Shown: positions 52,450 through 60,293 of the stretch, piece by piece
How the letters are laid out: every line of letters begins with the position of its first letter
Numbering within the stretch: the stretch's first letter is position 1
Origin: Mycolicibacterium goodii
GTDB lineage: Bacteria; Actinomycetota; Actinomycetes; Mycobacteriales; Mycobacteriaceae
Direction: 5' to 3'
DNA length: 64,000 bases
NCBI RefSeq assembly: GCF_022370755.2
Contig: NZ_CP092364.2
Location: 744,001-808,000, forward strand
Notes under the pieces: generated by a model
What the model was told of the DNA's origin: nothing
Databases searched by the model: none
The model's input: only the letters and a program-made list of their open reading frames with translations
Made by a program: the position numbers and the translations under genes

Positions 52450-52902
52450 ATGCCGAAAGGTCAGGAGCTGGATGTGCTGAGCCGTAGGCAGTGCCTGGAT
52501 CTGCTCCAGCGGGTGCGGGTGGGGCGTCTGGTGTTCACCGAAGACGCGCTGCCGGCAGTGCAACCGGTGAACTTCCGGCTGTCACGCGACGATGTGATCA
52601 TCCGCGTGGCGGGTGGGGGAAAGCTGTCCGCGGCCGCCGAACGCCAGGTGGTCGCGTTCGAGGCCGACGAACTCGATCCGGATCTGCGCACCGGCTGGAG
52701 TGTGACCGTCGTCGGCCACGCCGAACCCATCACCGACATCGACGAACTCGTCGAGGTGGCGGGCACCTTCGTGCAGCCGTGGGTCGACGGCAGACGCGAC
52801 CACTTCGTGAGGATTCGCACCGAGCGGATCACCGGTCGTCAGATCCGTGAGCGCGCTGTGCCGCACTATCGGGGCGCCGAGTCGCAGAGCTCGACGCCCT
52901 GA
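52450..52902 (+). CDS. Pyridoxamine-5'-phosphate-oxidase-fold protein, probable hypoxia gene
   Basis: 150 residues from ATG 52450, with a clear AGGAGG 8 bases upstream. The split-barrel signature is RRQCLDLLQRVRVGRLVFT, then LPAVQPVNFRLSRDDVIIRV and SVTVVGHAEPITDIDEL. Length and motifs match small flavin-binding proteins frequently found in mycobacterial DosR regulons. The DosR-like box at 52372-52390 supports that. It may be transcribed alone or read through from the nar operon. Catalysis by this subgroup is not well defined; FMN/heme/F420 binding is possible. Confidence 0.83.
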   Translation: MPKGQELDVLSRRQCLDLLQRVRVGRLVFTEDALPAVQPVNFRLSRDDVIIRVAGGGKLSAAAERQVVAFEADELDPDLRTGWSVTVVGHAEPITDIDELVEVAGTFVQPWVDGRRDHFVRIRTERITGRQIRERAVPHYRGAESQSSTP

Positions 52903-52912
52903 CCCGCCGGTA

Positions 52913-53176
52913 TCAGTAACGGAGGCGGTCGTTGACCACCCGTACGGTCCCCGGATGCTGGAGCGCATACACGGGATGAAGCAGCATCGGATGACGGCAG
53001 TGCGCGCACGAGGTCTGCGGCGCGTTCTTCGATGCGAAGGTCAGATGGTGGCACTCAGTGCACCGGACCATGTAACAGGCGCCGATCCAATTGGCCAATC
53101 CGACATAGATGGCCACCGTGGTGGCTGTGGCCAGCACCATGATCAGCGCGACGGTGAGTGCTTCGTAAACCGACAT
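52913..53176 (-). CDS. Small membrane protein with zinc-ribbon-like motif
   Basis: 87 residues from ATG 53176, with GGGAGGT 7 bases upstream; a longer frame to 53200 lacks a better start. One N-terminal helix (VYEALTVALIMVLATATTVA, then IYVGL) is followed by a cytoplasmic part with CTEC and CAHC pairs (VRCTECHHL; TSCAHCRHP), a likely zinc ribbon. The family is not recognised. It is convergent with the PNPOx-fold gene (10 bases between stops) and divergent from nothing; the next gene upstream (53263-53430) is on the same strand. Confidence 0.72.
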   Translation of the reverse strand: MSVYEALTVALIMVLATATTVAIYVGLANWIGACYMVRCTECHHLTFASKNAPQTSCAHCRHPMLLHPVYALQHPGTVRVVNDRLRY

Positions 53177-53262
53177 GATCGGTACCTCCCGGTGTGCCAA
53201 TTCGAGGCCATTTCACGGTCTCACCTCAATTGACTGAATACCTAGAACGGTACTCGCGAACC

Positions 53263-53430
53263 TTAGGATTTCCTGGAGCGTTTGAAGACCTTCTCCAGGT
53301 CTTTTCCGCGCAATCCGTTGAGCTCGGCCTTGCGAACTTTGTGCAGGACAACGGGGCAACGTTTGCACCGCGGTTTGCTGCGACAGCACTTCTTCTTGGG
53401 TTTCAGGGCCGCGATCTTGCTGGGCTTCAA
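53263..53430 (-). CDS. Small Cys-rich, highly basic protein, 55 aa
   Basis: A minus-strand frame from TTG 53430 to TAA 53265-53263 encodes 55 residues: it starts LKPSKIAALKPKKKCCRSKP, has RCKRCPVV in the middle and ends RGKDLEKVFKRSRKS. About one third of the residues are Lys or Arg, and four cysteines (CC, then CKRC) could bind zinc or iron. TTG is the only start codon in frame before an upstream stop; GAGAG lies 10 bases before it. The composition fits a nucleic-acid-binding or ribosome-associated protein. It is divergent from typA, with starts 56 bases apart. Opposite-strand frames here are less convincing. Confidence 0.72.
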   Translation of the reverse strand: MKPSKIAALKPKKKCCRSKPRCKRCPVVLHKVRKAELNGLRGKDLEKVFKRSRKS

Positions 53431-53486
53431 CGTGACGGGGCTCTCTCGTTTTCGTGATCGGCTCGACTACCTGCGAGAATCACTGA

Positions 53487-55388
53487 GTGAGTTCGCACCC
53501 AGATTTTCGCAACGTCGCCATTGTGGCCCACGTCGACCACGGCAAGACAACTCTGGTCGATGCGATGCTGCGGCAGTCCGGCGCGTTGACCCACCGAGGT
53601 GACGACTCCACCGAGCGCATCATGGACTCGGGTGACCTGGAGCGCGAAAAGGGCATCACGATCCTGGCCAAGAACACCGCGGTGCACCGGCACAACGCCG
53701 ACGGCACCGTGACGGTCATCAACGTGATCGACACCCCCGGCCACGCCGACTTCGGCGGCGAGGTGGAACGCGGCCTTTCCATGGTCGACGGTGTGCTGCT
53801 GCTCGTCGACGCCTCCGAGGGCCCGCTGCCGCAGACCCGCTTCGTGCTGCGCAAGGCGCTCGCCGCGCACCTGCCGGTCATCCTCGTGGTCAACAAGACC
53901 GACCGCCCCGACGCCCGGATCGCCGAGGTCGTCTCCGACAGCCACGACCTGTTGCTCGACGTTGCCTCGGATCTCGACGAGGAGGCGCAGGCCGCCGCCG
54001 AGAAGGCGCTGGACCTGCCGACGTTGTACGCGTCTGGCCGCGCCGGTGTCGCCAGCACCACCCAGCCCGCCGACGGCGAGGTGCCCGACGGTGACAACCT
54101 CGACCCGCTGTTCGACGTGCTGATGAAGCACATCCCGCCACCGTCGGGTGACCCGGAGGCGCCCCTGCAGGCGCTCGTCACCAACCTCGACGCGTCGGCG
54201 TTCCTGGGCCGGCTCGCGCTGGTCCGCATCTACAACGGCAAGCTCAAGAAAGGCCAGCAGGTCGCGTGGATGCGTGAGGTCGACGGGGCGCCCGTCGTCA
54301 CGAGCGCCAAGATCACCGAACTGCTCGTCACCGAGGGCGTCGAGCGGACGGCCACAACGGAGGCCGTCGCGGGTGACATCGTCGCCGTCGCCGGCATCCC
54401 GGAGATCATGATCGGCGACACGCTGGCCGATCCGGACCACGCGCACGCGCTGCCCCGCATCACGGTCGACGAGCCCGCGATCTCGGTGACCATCGGCACC
54501 AACACCTCGCCGCTGGCGGGCAAGGTGTCCGGCCACAAGCTCACCGCGCGAATGGTGAAGAACCGCTTGGATTCCGAGCTCATCGGCAACGTGTCGATCC
54601 GCGTCGTGGACATCGGTAAACCCGACGCGTGGGAGGTGCAGGGCCGAGGCGAACTTGCGCTTGCGGTGCTCGTCGAACAGATGCGCCGTGAAGGTTTCGA
54701 GCTCACCGTCGGCAAGCCGCAGGTGGTCACCAAGACCATCGACGGCAAGCTGCACGAGCCGTTCGAGGCGATGACCATCGACTGTCCCGAAGAGTTCGTC
54801 GGCGCCATCACCCAGCTCATGGCCGCCCGCAAGGGGCGCATGGAGGAGATGACCAACCACGCCGCCGGATGGGTCCGGATGGACTTCATCGTGCCCAGCC
54901 GCGGTCTCATCGGATTCCGCACCGACTTCCTGACGCTGACACGCGGCACCGGCATCGCCAACGCGGTGTTCGACGGCTACCGGCCGTGGGCCGGCGAGAT
55001 CCGGGCACGCCACACGGGTTCGCTGGTCAGCGACCGTTCGGGCACCATCACCCCGTTCGCGATGATCCAGCTGGCCGACCGTGGCACGTTCTTCGTGGAA
55101 CCCGGTGACGACACCTACGAGGGCATGGTCGTCGGGATCAATCCGCGCGCCGAGGATCTCGACGTCAACGTCACGCGCGAGAAGAAGCTCACCAACATGC
55201 GGTCGTCGACGGCCGACGTGATGGAGACGCTCGCCCGGCCCATCGTGCTGGATCTCGAACAGGCCATGGAGTTCTGTGCGGCCGACGAGTGCGTCGAGGT
55301 CACCCCCGAGGTGGTCCGTGTGCGCAAGGTCGAACTCCAGGCGAGCCTGCGGGCCCGCGCCAAGGCGCGCGCGAAGGCCAGGGGCTGA
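53487..55388 (+). CDS. typA: Ribosome-associated translational GTPase TypA/BipA
   Basis: 633 residues from GTG 53487. G-domain motifs are AHVDHGKTT (G1), [10 protein letters not shown] (G3) and NKTDRPDAR (G4). Beta-barrel domain II follows (about 225-310), then domains III and V, and the BipA-specific C-terminal domain with [20 protein letters not shown] and the C-terminal Arg/Lys/Ala tail. TypA binds the ribosome at the EF-G site and supports assembly and stress growth. Gene order nar-typA-lpqW is as in M. tuberculosis Rv1161-Rv1166. Confidence 0.96.
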   Translation: MSSHPDFRNVAIVAHVDHGKTTLVDAMLRQSGALTHRGDDSTERIMDSGDLEREKGITILAKNTAVHRHNADGTVTVINVIDTPGHADFGGEVERGLSMVDGVLLLVDASEGPLPQTRFVLRKALAAHLPVILVVNKTDRPDARIAEVVSDSHDLLLDVASDLDEEAQAAAEKALDLPTLYASGRAGVASTTQPADGEVPDGDNLDPLFDVLMKHIPPPSGDPEAPLQALVTNLDASAFLGRLALVRIYNGKLKKGQQVAWMREVDGAPVVTSAKITELLVTEGVERTATTEAVAGDIVAVAGIPEIMIGDTLADPDHAHALPRITVDEPAISVTIGTNTSPLAGKVSGHKLTARMVKNRLDSELIGNVSIRVVDIGKPDAWEVQGRGELALAVLVEQMRREGFELTVGKPQVVTKTIDGKLHEPFEAMTIDCPEEFVGAITQLMAARKGRMEEMTNHAAGWVRMDFIVPSRGLIGFRTDFLTLTRGTGIANAVFDGYRPWAGEIRARHTGSLVSDRSGTITPFAMIQLADRGTFFVEPGDDTYEGMVVGINPRAEDLDVNVTREKKLTNMRSSTADVMETLARPIVLDLEQAMEFCAADECVEVTPEVVRVRKVELQASLRARAKARAKARG

Positions 55389-55483
55389 CGCGGCCCGCGC
55401 GGTCGGTGGCTGCCCACAGCACCTTTCGGTCGGTGACCCGTCGGTAACGTGACGTCGCACACGCCGAAGGGGTCGATACCCTG

Positions 55484-57373
55484 ATGGGCGTGCCGACACC
55501 AGCCCGCCGCGCCCGTCTGACGTTCGGCGCGCTCGCCGCGGTGCCGACACTGCTGCTCGGCGGATGCACGGTGAGCCCGCCTCCCGCGCCGCAGAGCACC
55601 GAGACCACCGAGACCACGCCGCCGCCCCCGCCCAAGGCGCCGACGCAGATCATCATGGCGATCGACTCGATCGGCCCCGGCTTCAATCCGCACCTGTTGT
55701 CAGATCAGTCCCCGGTCAACGCGGCGATCGCGTCCCTGGTGCTGCCCAGCTCGTTCCGGCCGGTTCCGGATCCCACGTCACCGACCGGGTCGCGGTGGGA
55801 ACTGGACACCACGCTGCTCGAGTCGGCCGAGGTGACCAACCAGGACCCGTTCACGGTCACCTACAAGATCCGCCCGGAAGCCCAGTGGACCGACAACGCG
55901 CCGATCGCCGCCGACGACTACTGGTATCTGTGGCGCCAGATGGTCAGCCAGCCCGGTGTCGTGGACCCGGCCGGATACGACCTGATCACCGGTGTGCAGT
56001 CCGTCGAGGGCGGCAAGCAGGCGGTCGTGACGTTCTCACAGCCCTATCCGGCGTGGCGTGAACTCTTCAACGACATCCTGCCCGCGCACATCGTCAAGGA
56101 CATCCCGGGTGGATTCGGTGCGGGACTGGCCCGCGCCATGCCGGTGACCGGAGGGCAGTTCCGCGTCGAGACCATCGACCCTCAGCGCGACGAGATCCTG
56201 CTGGCCCGCAACGACCGATTCTGGAGTGTGCCTGCCAAACCGGACCTGGTGCTGTTCCGCCGGGGCGGAGCGCCTGCCGCGCTGGCCGACTCGATCCGCA
56301 ACGGAGACACGCAGGTTGCCCAGGTGCACGGCGGCGCAGCGACTTTCGCCCAGCTCAGCGCAATCCCCGACGTCCGGACCGCACGTATCGTCACACCGCG
56401 CGTCATGCAACTCACGCTGCGCGCGCAGCAGCCGAAGCTCGCGGATCCGCAAGTGCGCAAGGCGATCCTGGGCCTGATCGATGTCGACCTGCTGGCGTCG
56501 GTGGGCGCCGGTGACGACAACACCGTCACTCTCGCGCAGGCGCAGGTGCGGTCACCGTCGGACCCGGGTTACGTGCCGACGGCGCCCCCCGCGATGACGC
56601 GTGATGACGCGCTCGAATTGCTCAGGAACGCGGGCTATGTCAGCGAACCCGCGCCTGCGCCGGACCCGATGTCATCGGGCGAACCCCAGCCGCCGGAGAA
56701 CGGCCGTGAACGCATCGCCAAGGACGGGGTGCCGCTGTCGATCGTGCTGGGTGTGGCCTCCAACGATCCCACATCGGTGGCCGTCGCGAACACCGCGGCC
56801 GACCAACTGCGCAACGTCGGTATCGACGCCTCGGTGCTCGCCCTGGATCCGGTTGCCCTGTACGGCGACGCGCTGCTCAACAACCGCGTCGACGCCGTCG
56901 TGGGCTGGCGCCAGGCCGGTGGCGATCTCGCGACCGCACTGGCGTCGCGCTACGGGTGCCGTGCGCTGGAGGCGACGCCCGTCGCGACCGCCGTGCCCGG
57001 CCCCGCCACAACGACGCCGCAGGCACCCACGACCACCACCATCCCGGCTCCGCCGGTGACCACCACGCCCACTCCCACAGCACCGATCCCCGCGCCGGAG
57101 TCCGGCGAACTCGTGCAGGCTCCCAGCAACATCACCGGCATCTGCGACCGCAGCATCCAGCCGAAAATCGATGCGGCACTGGACGGTACAGAGGAGATCG
57201 CCGACGTGATCCAGGCGGTCGAACCGCGGCTGTGGAACATGGCGACCGTGCTGCCGATCCTGCAGGACACGACGATCGTGGCCGCCGGGCCGAGTGTGCA
57301 GAACGTGAGCCTGACCGGCGCGGTGCCCGTGGGGATCGTCGGCGACGCCGGTGACTGGACGAAGACCAAGTAG
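55484..57373 (+). CDS. lpqW: Lipoprotein LpqW, solute-binding-protein family 5 fold
   Basis: 629 residues. The lipobox LLGGC places the lipidated Cys at residue 28. The rest is a substrate-binding-protein (SBP_bac_5) fold without a nearby ABC transporter. A Pro/Thr/Ala-rich insertion (about 500-540, [20 protein letters not shown]) breaks the C-terminal lobe. LpqW directs the PIM4 branch point between polar PIMs and LM/LAM, and lpqW mutants are suppressed by pimE mutations (established). PimE is encoded 12 kb upstream in this window. Two GTGAC and one GTAAC pentamers lie at 55433-55453 before the start. Confidence 0.9.
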   Translation: MGVPTPARRARLTFGALAAVPTLLLGGCTVSPPPAPQSTETTETTPPPPPKAPTQIIMAIDSIGPGFNPHLLSDQSPVNAAIASLVLPSSFRPVPDPTSPTGSRWELDTTLLESAEVTNQDPFTVTYKIRPEAQWTDNAPIAADDYWYLWRQMVSQPGVVDPAGYDLITGVQSVEGGKQAVVTFSQPYPAWRELFNDILPAHIVKDIPGGFGAGLARAMPVTGGQFRVETIDPQRDEILLARNDRFWSVPAKPDLVLFRRGGAPAALADSIRNGDTQVAQVHGGAATFAQLSAIPDVRTARIVTPRVMQLTLRAQQPKLADPQVRKAILGLIDVDLLASVGAGDDNTVTLAQAQVRSPSDPGYVPTAPPAMTRDDALELLRNAGYVSEPAPAPDPMSSGEPQPPENGRERIAKDGVPLSIVLGVASNDPTSVAVANTAADQLRNVGIDASVLALDPVALYGDALLNNRVDAVVGWRQAGGDLATALASRYGCRALEATPVATAVPGPATTTPQAPTTTTIPAPPVTTTPTPTAPIPAPESGELVQAPSNITGICDRSIQPKIDAALDGTEEIADVIQAVEPRLWNMATVLPILQDTTIVAAGPSVQNVSLTGAVPVGIVGDAGDWTKTK

Positions 57374-57396
57374 CGCAGGCGTAGCGTCTCTACACG

Positions 57397-58278
57397 ATGT
57401 CATCGCATGAATCGCCCCGGCTGCTGTTCGTCCACGCCCACCCCGACGACGAGACCCTGACCACCGGCGGGACCATCGCGCACTACGCCGCGCGCTCGGC
57501 CGAGGTCCACATCGTCACCTGCACGCTCGGCGAGGAAGGCGAGGTGATCGGTGAGCGCTACGCACAACTCGCCGTCGACCACGCCGACCAACTGGGCGGC
57601 TACCGCATCGCGGAGCTGACGGCCGCGCTGCAGGCGCTGGGGCTCGCGGGGCCGAGGTATCCGCGGTACCTGGGCGGGGCCGGGCATTGGCGCGATTCCG
57701 GTATGGCCGGGACCCCGTCCCGCGGGCGGCAACGCTGGGTCGACGCCGATGTCGAGGAGGCCGTGGGGGCACTCGTCGCCGTGATCGGCGAGGTGCGGCC
57801 GCACGTTGTCGTCACCTACGACCCCAACGGGGGATACGGCCACCCCGATCACATCCAGACGCATGTGGTCACCACAAGGGCCGTCGCGGCGGCGCCCGAG
57901 GCCGTCGGCTGGACAGTGCCCAAGTTCTACTGGACGGTGACGGCAGGCAGTGCGATCGCGGCCGGTCTGCAGGCGCTCGACGATGTCCCGGCCGACTGGA
58001 TCCGCGTGAACGCCGAGGACATCCCGTTCGGTTTCAGCGACGACCGGATCGACGCGGTCGTCGACGTCACCGCGGAGTTGCCCGCCAAGGTGGCCGCGAT
58101 GCGCGCGCATGCCACGCAGATCACCGTGGCGCCCAACGGCAGGTCGTTCGCGCTGTCCAACAACATCGCGCTGCCGGTTCTGGGGGAGGAGCACTACGTG
58201 CTGGTCTCCGGTGCAGCCGGGCCACGCGATTCCCGCGGTTGGGAAAACGATCTACTCGCCGGGCTTGATCTGGAGTAG
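57397..58278 (+). CDS. mshB: GlcNAc-Ins deacetylase MshB (mycothiol biosynthesis)
   Basis: 293 residues of the LmbE/PIG-L zinc deacetylase family. Zinc ligands are His15, Asp18 (HAHPDDET) and His149 ([11 protein letters not shown]), two residues shifted from M. tuberculosis MshB (His13, Asp16, His147). Asp17 is the catalytic base by homology. MshB removes acetyl from GlcNAc-inositol, the step before cysteine ligation by MshC in mycothiol synthesis. The length fits MshB rather than the longer conjugate amidase Mca. It follows lpqW by 23 bases, so co-transcription is likely. The M. tuberculosis gene is Rv1170. Confidence 0.95.
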   Translation: MSSHESPRLLFVHAHPDDETLTTGGTIAHYAARSAEVHIVTCTLGEEGEVIGERYAQLAVDHADQLGGYRIAELTAALQALGLAGPRYPRYLGGAGHWRDSGMAGTPSRGRQRWVDADVEEAVGALVAVIGEVRPHVVVTYDPNGGYGHPDHIQTHVVTTRAVAAAPEAVGWTVPKFYWTVTAGSAIAAGLQALDDVPADWIRVNAEDIPFGFSDDRIDAVVDVTAELPAKVAAMRAHATQITVAPNGRSFALSNNIALPVLGEEHYVLVSGAAGPRDSRGWENDLLAGLDLE

Positions 58279-58326
58279 TCCCGACGGGGCGGGGTAAGCT
58301 CCGGGACAGTCGTCGAAGGGATACGC

Positions 58327-58434
58327 ATGGACCAGGATCTGGATCCAAACCTCCAGCACTGGCAGGACCGGGCCGACAACTTCCAGTGGGTCGTCGGTTC
58401 GCTGGTGGCGCTGCTCGACAGCATCCCGACCTGA
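58327..58434 (+). CDS. Possible small protein, 35 aa
   Basis: ATG 58327 to TGA 58432-58434 encodes 35 residues: MDQDLDPNLQHWQDRADNFQ followed by WVVGSLVALLDSIPT. GAAGGGA is 6 bases before the ATG, a strong Shine-Dalgarno. An amphipathic or membrane-associated helix is likely in the second half. It fills the gap between mshB and the next membrane protein gene (11 bases between). No family is recognised; the ribosome-binding site and operon position support it. Confidence 0.55.
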   Translation: MDQDLDPNLQHWQDRADNFQWVVGSLVALLDSIPT

Positions 58435-58445
58435 CCCCGGCCGCT

Positions 58446-58832
58446 GTGCGCGTCGCCGAAACCGACGACGCAGATCCGGTGTTCGCCGGAATCGTTCTGA
58501 CCCTGCTCGCCATCGACGGTGTCATCTCGGCCGTCGTCGGTGCCCTCTTCCTGCCGATCTACATCGGCACCGTCCCTTTTCCGATAAGCGCGTTGCTCAC
58601 CGGTGCGGTCAACCTCGCGCTCGTATGGGCCGCGGCCCACTGGTCCGATTCCCTGCTGCGCGCGGGCCTGCCGTTGTGGACGTGGCTTTTGACCGTTGTG
58701 GCGATGACGCTCGGCGGGCCCGGCGGCGACCTGATATTCGCCGGCAGCGGCATCTACGCTTTCGGCGCGATGATCTTCCTCGTGCTCGGTGCGCTACCCG
58801 CCGCGTGGTTCCTGCGACGGCGGTTCCACTGA
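58446..58832 (+). CDS. Membrane protein, Rv1171-like
   Basis: 128 residues from GTG 58446; an in-frame start at 58386 would overlap the 35-residue gene and is less likely. Four helices: FAGIVLTLLAIDGVISAVVG, ISALLTGAVNLALVWAAAH, LWTWLLTVVAMTLGG, and YAFGAMIFLVLGALPAAWF, ending in a basic RRRFH. Facultative helix-rich small proteins of this kind lie next to mshB in mycobacteria (Rv1171). The role is unknown. Its stop directly abuts the stop of the convergent gene at 58833 with no intervening base. Confidence 0.75.
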   Translation: MRVAETDDADPVFAGIVLTLLAIDGVISAVVGALFLPIYIGTVPFPISALLTGAVNLALVWAAAHWSDSLLRAGLPLWTWLLTVVAMTLGGPGGDLIFAGSGIYAFGAMIFLVLGALPAAWFLRRRFH

Positions 58833-60101
58833 TCAGTCGTCGGAGCCGCTGCTCGACGACGAGTCCGAGGCGCCCTGTGACCCGCCGGAGGTGTGTTTCG
58901 TCGGCTTGGACTCATCGGTCTTGGGGTCGGCCTTCGTCGGCGCCGTCGGCTTGCCCAGCGGCTTCCTCGGCTTGACCAGCCCGTCGCGGATGTCGTCGCG
59001 AACGTTCTTGACGACGCCACGCAGGCCGGCGGTGACCTTCTTCAGATCGCGTGTGATGTTCTTGGCGACCGTGCGTGCGGGTTTGGCCGGGGTCTTGACG
59101 CCCGTCGCGGGGCCGGTCTCCCCGGCGGCTCCCACGACGTCCGTCGCTTCGGTGTTGCCCGCCTGCTGATCGACCGTCTGATCGGTCGTCTGGTCCGCCG
59201 TCTGGTCGGTCGTTTGATCCGCCGCAGGCTGATCGGTAACCGGCGTCGTCTGGGACACCGGCGCCGGCGGGGACTCGGGTGCCTCAGGGCCGGATGCGTC
59301 CGTCGGCGCGTCCGTCGGCGCGGACTGCGGTGTCTCCGACGCCGGAATCGTCGTCGTGCGTTCGACGAGGGCCGTCACCGCCGCACGCGCCTGCTCGAGA
59401 AGGTCGGCGCCGATCGTCGCGTCGAGTGCGACGGCCTCGGTCGGAGCCGCAAGCGTGATCGGCGGGATCAGCCATCCGAAGAAGTAGTTGAACTCCGCGG
59501 CGCCGGTGTTGACCAGGCTGTTCACGGTCGTGGAGGCGACGGCGCCGAAGCCGTTGGCCCAGGTGTCGAGGTTGAGCGGCGCGTTGACCACCGGCGCCAC
59601 CAGATCGCGCACGAAACTGTTGGCCACCGGGTAGCCCAGGTAGGTCCACACCAATGAGACCTGATCGCCGATGATCGCCAGGCCGGGAACCCAGCCGAGC
59701 GCGCCGTCGACCAGGCCGACGCCGTAGTTGATCCACGGCACGGCGGCATCCCACGCATTGACGATGAAGTCGCTCGCCGCGTTCTGCACCGTGACGTCGC
59801 CGGGCGCGTCGGCCTGGGCACTGGGCGCGGACCGCATGCCGGGTGCGGCAACCGATGGCGCGGTGTCGCCGTGCGGCGCATCGATCCTGGGCGGATCGAC
59901 CGGGACGGGAATGGGGATGGTGGTCCGGCCGGCCGCGGCGAGCAGATCGACCATGGCCTGTGTCAGCTCTGGTTGCGGCGCACCTGCACGCGCGGGGACC
60001 GCCACATCGGCGGGTGCCACCTGCACCGCGGTCAACGCGATGGTCGTTGCCGTGGCCGCGGCCGCACCCGCCAACACGTAAGCGCGGACAGAGACAGTCA
60101 T
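58833..60101 (-). CDS. Secreted protein with TDQT repeats and basic C-terminus
   Basis: 422 residues from ATG 60101 (ATG 60122 adds seven residues). The signal peptide is MTVSVRAYVLAGAAAATATT, with a following ALTAVQVAPADVAV. A middle domain (about 110-245) has hydrophobic helices (NAWDAAVPWINYGVGLVDGA; FNYFFGWLIPPITL). Then comes a low-complexity Pro/Ala/Thr region with repeated TDQT units (about 295-320), a basic stretch (KNITRDLKKVTAGLRGVV) and a Ser/Asp tail. No PE or PPE motif is seen although M. tuberculosis has PE12 at this place. A surface or outer-membrane role is possible but unproven. Confidence 0.72.
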   Translation of the reverse strand: MTVSVRAYVLAGAAAATATTIALTAVQVAPADVAVPARAGAPQPELTQAMVDLLAAAGRTTIPIPVPVDPPRIDAPHGDTAPSVAAPGMRSAPSAQADAPGDVTVQNAASDFIVNAWDAAVPWINYGVGLVDGALGWVPGLAIIGDQVSLVWTYLGYPVANSFVRDLVAPVVNAPLNLDTWANGFGAVASTTVNSLVNTGAAEFNYFFGWLIPPITLAAPTEAVALDATIGADLLEQARAAVTALVERTTTIPASETPQSAPTDAPTDASGPEAPESPPAPVSQTTPVTDQPAADQTTDQTADQTTDQTVDQQAGNTEATDVVGAAGETGPATGVKTPAKPARTVAKNITRDLKKVTAGLRGVVKNVRDDIRDGLVKPRKPLGKPTAPTKADPKTDESKPTKHTSGGSQGASDSSSSSGSDD

Positions 60102-60293
60102 GACAGCACCCCGGAAACCCACCCTGACAACAATTCGGCCGTATCGCTGTAGGTGACTTTACTGGCCACAGCAACAAAATTTCCCGGCTGACGGCAGGCG
60201 AGTCGGATAACGCCCGGATGCGCGGGCAGGTCGGCACAGCACCGACCCCTGGGACTACTGTGGCCCGTATGCCAGGCGTAGTCGATCCAGAAT

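Noticed and set aside
53194..53457. Plus-strand frame of 87 residues upstream of typA
   Set aside because: It lies antisense to the small Cys-rich gene, has no ribosome-binding site or family match, and its composition looks like a shadow frame.
53282..53602. Plus-strand 106-residue frame running into typA
   Set aside because: Overlaps the typA start out of frame and shows no conserved motif.
53427..55550. 707-residue minus-strand open frame under typA
   Set aside because: TypA motifs on the plus strand are complete; this frame is a shadow.
58833..60101. PE-family protein (PE12 by position)
   Set aside because: The Pro-Glu N-terminal helix pair of about 90 residues is absent; a normal signal peptide is present instead.
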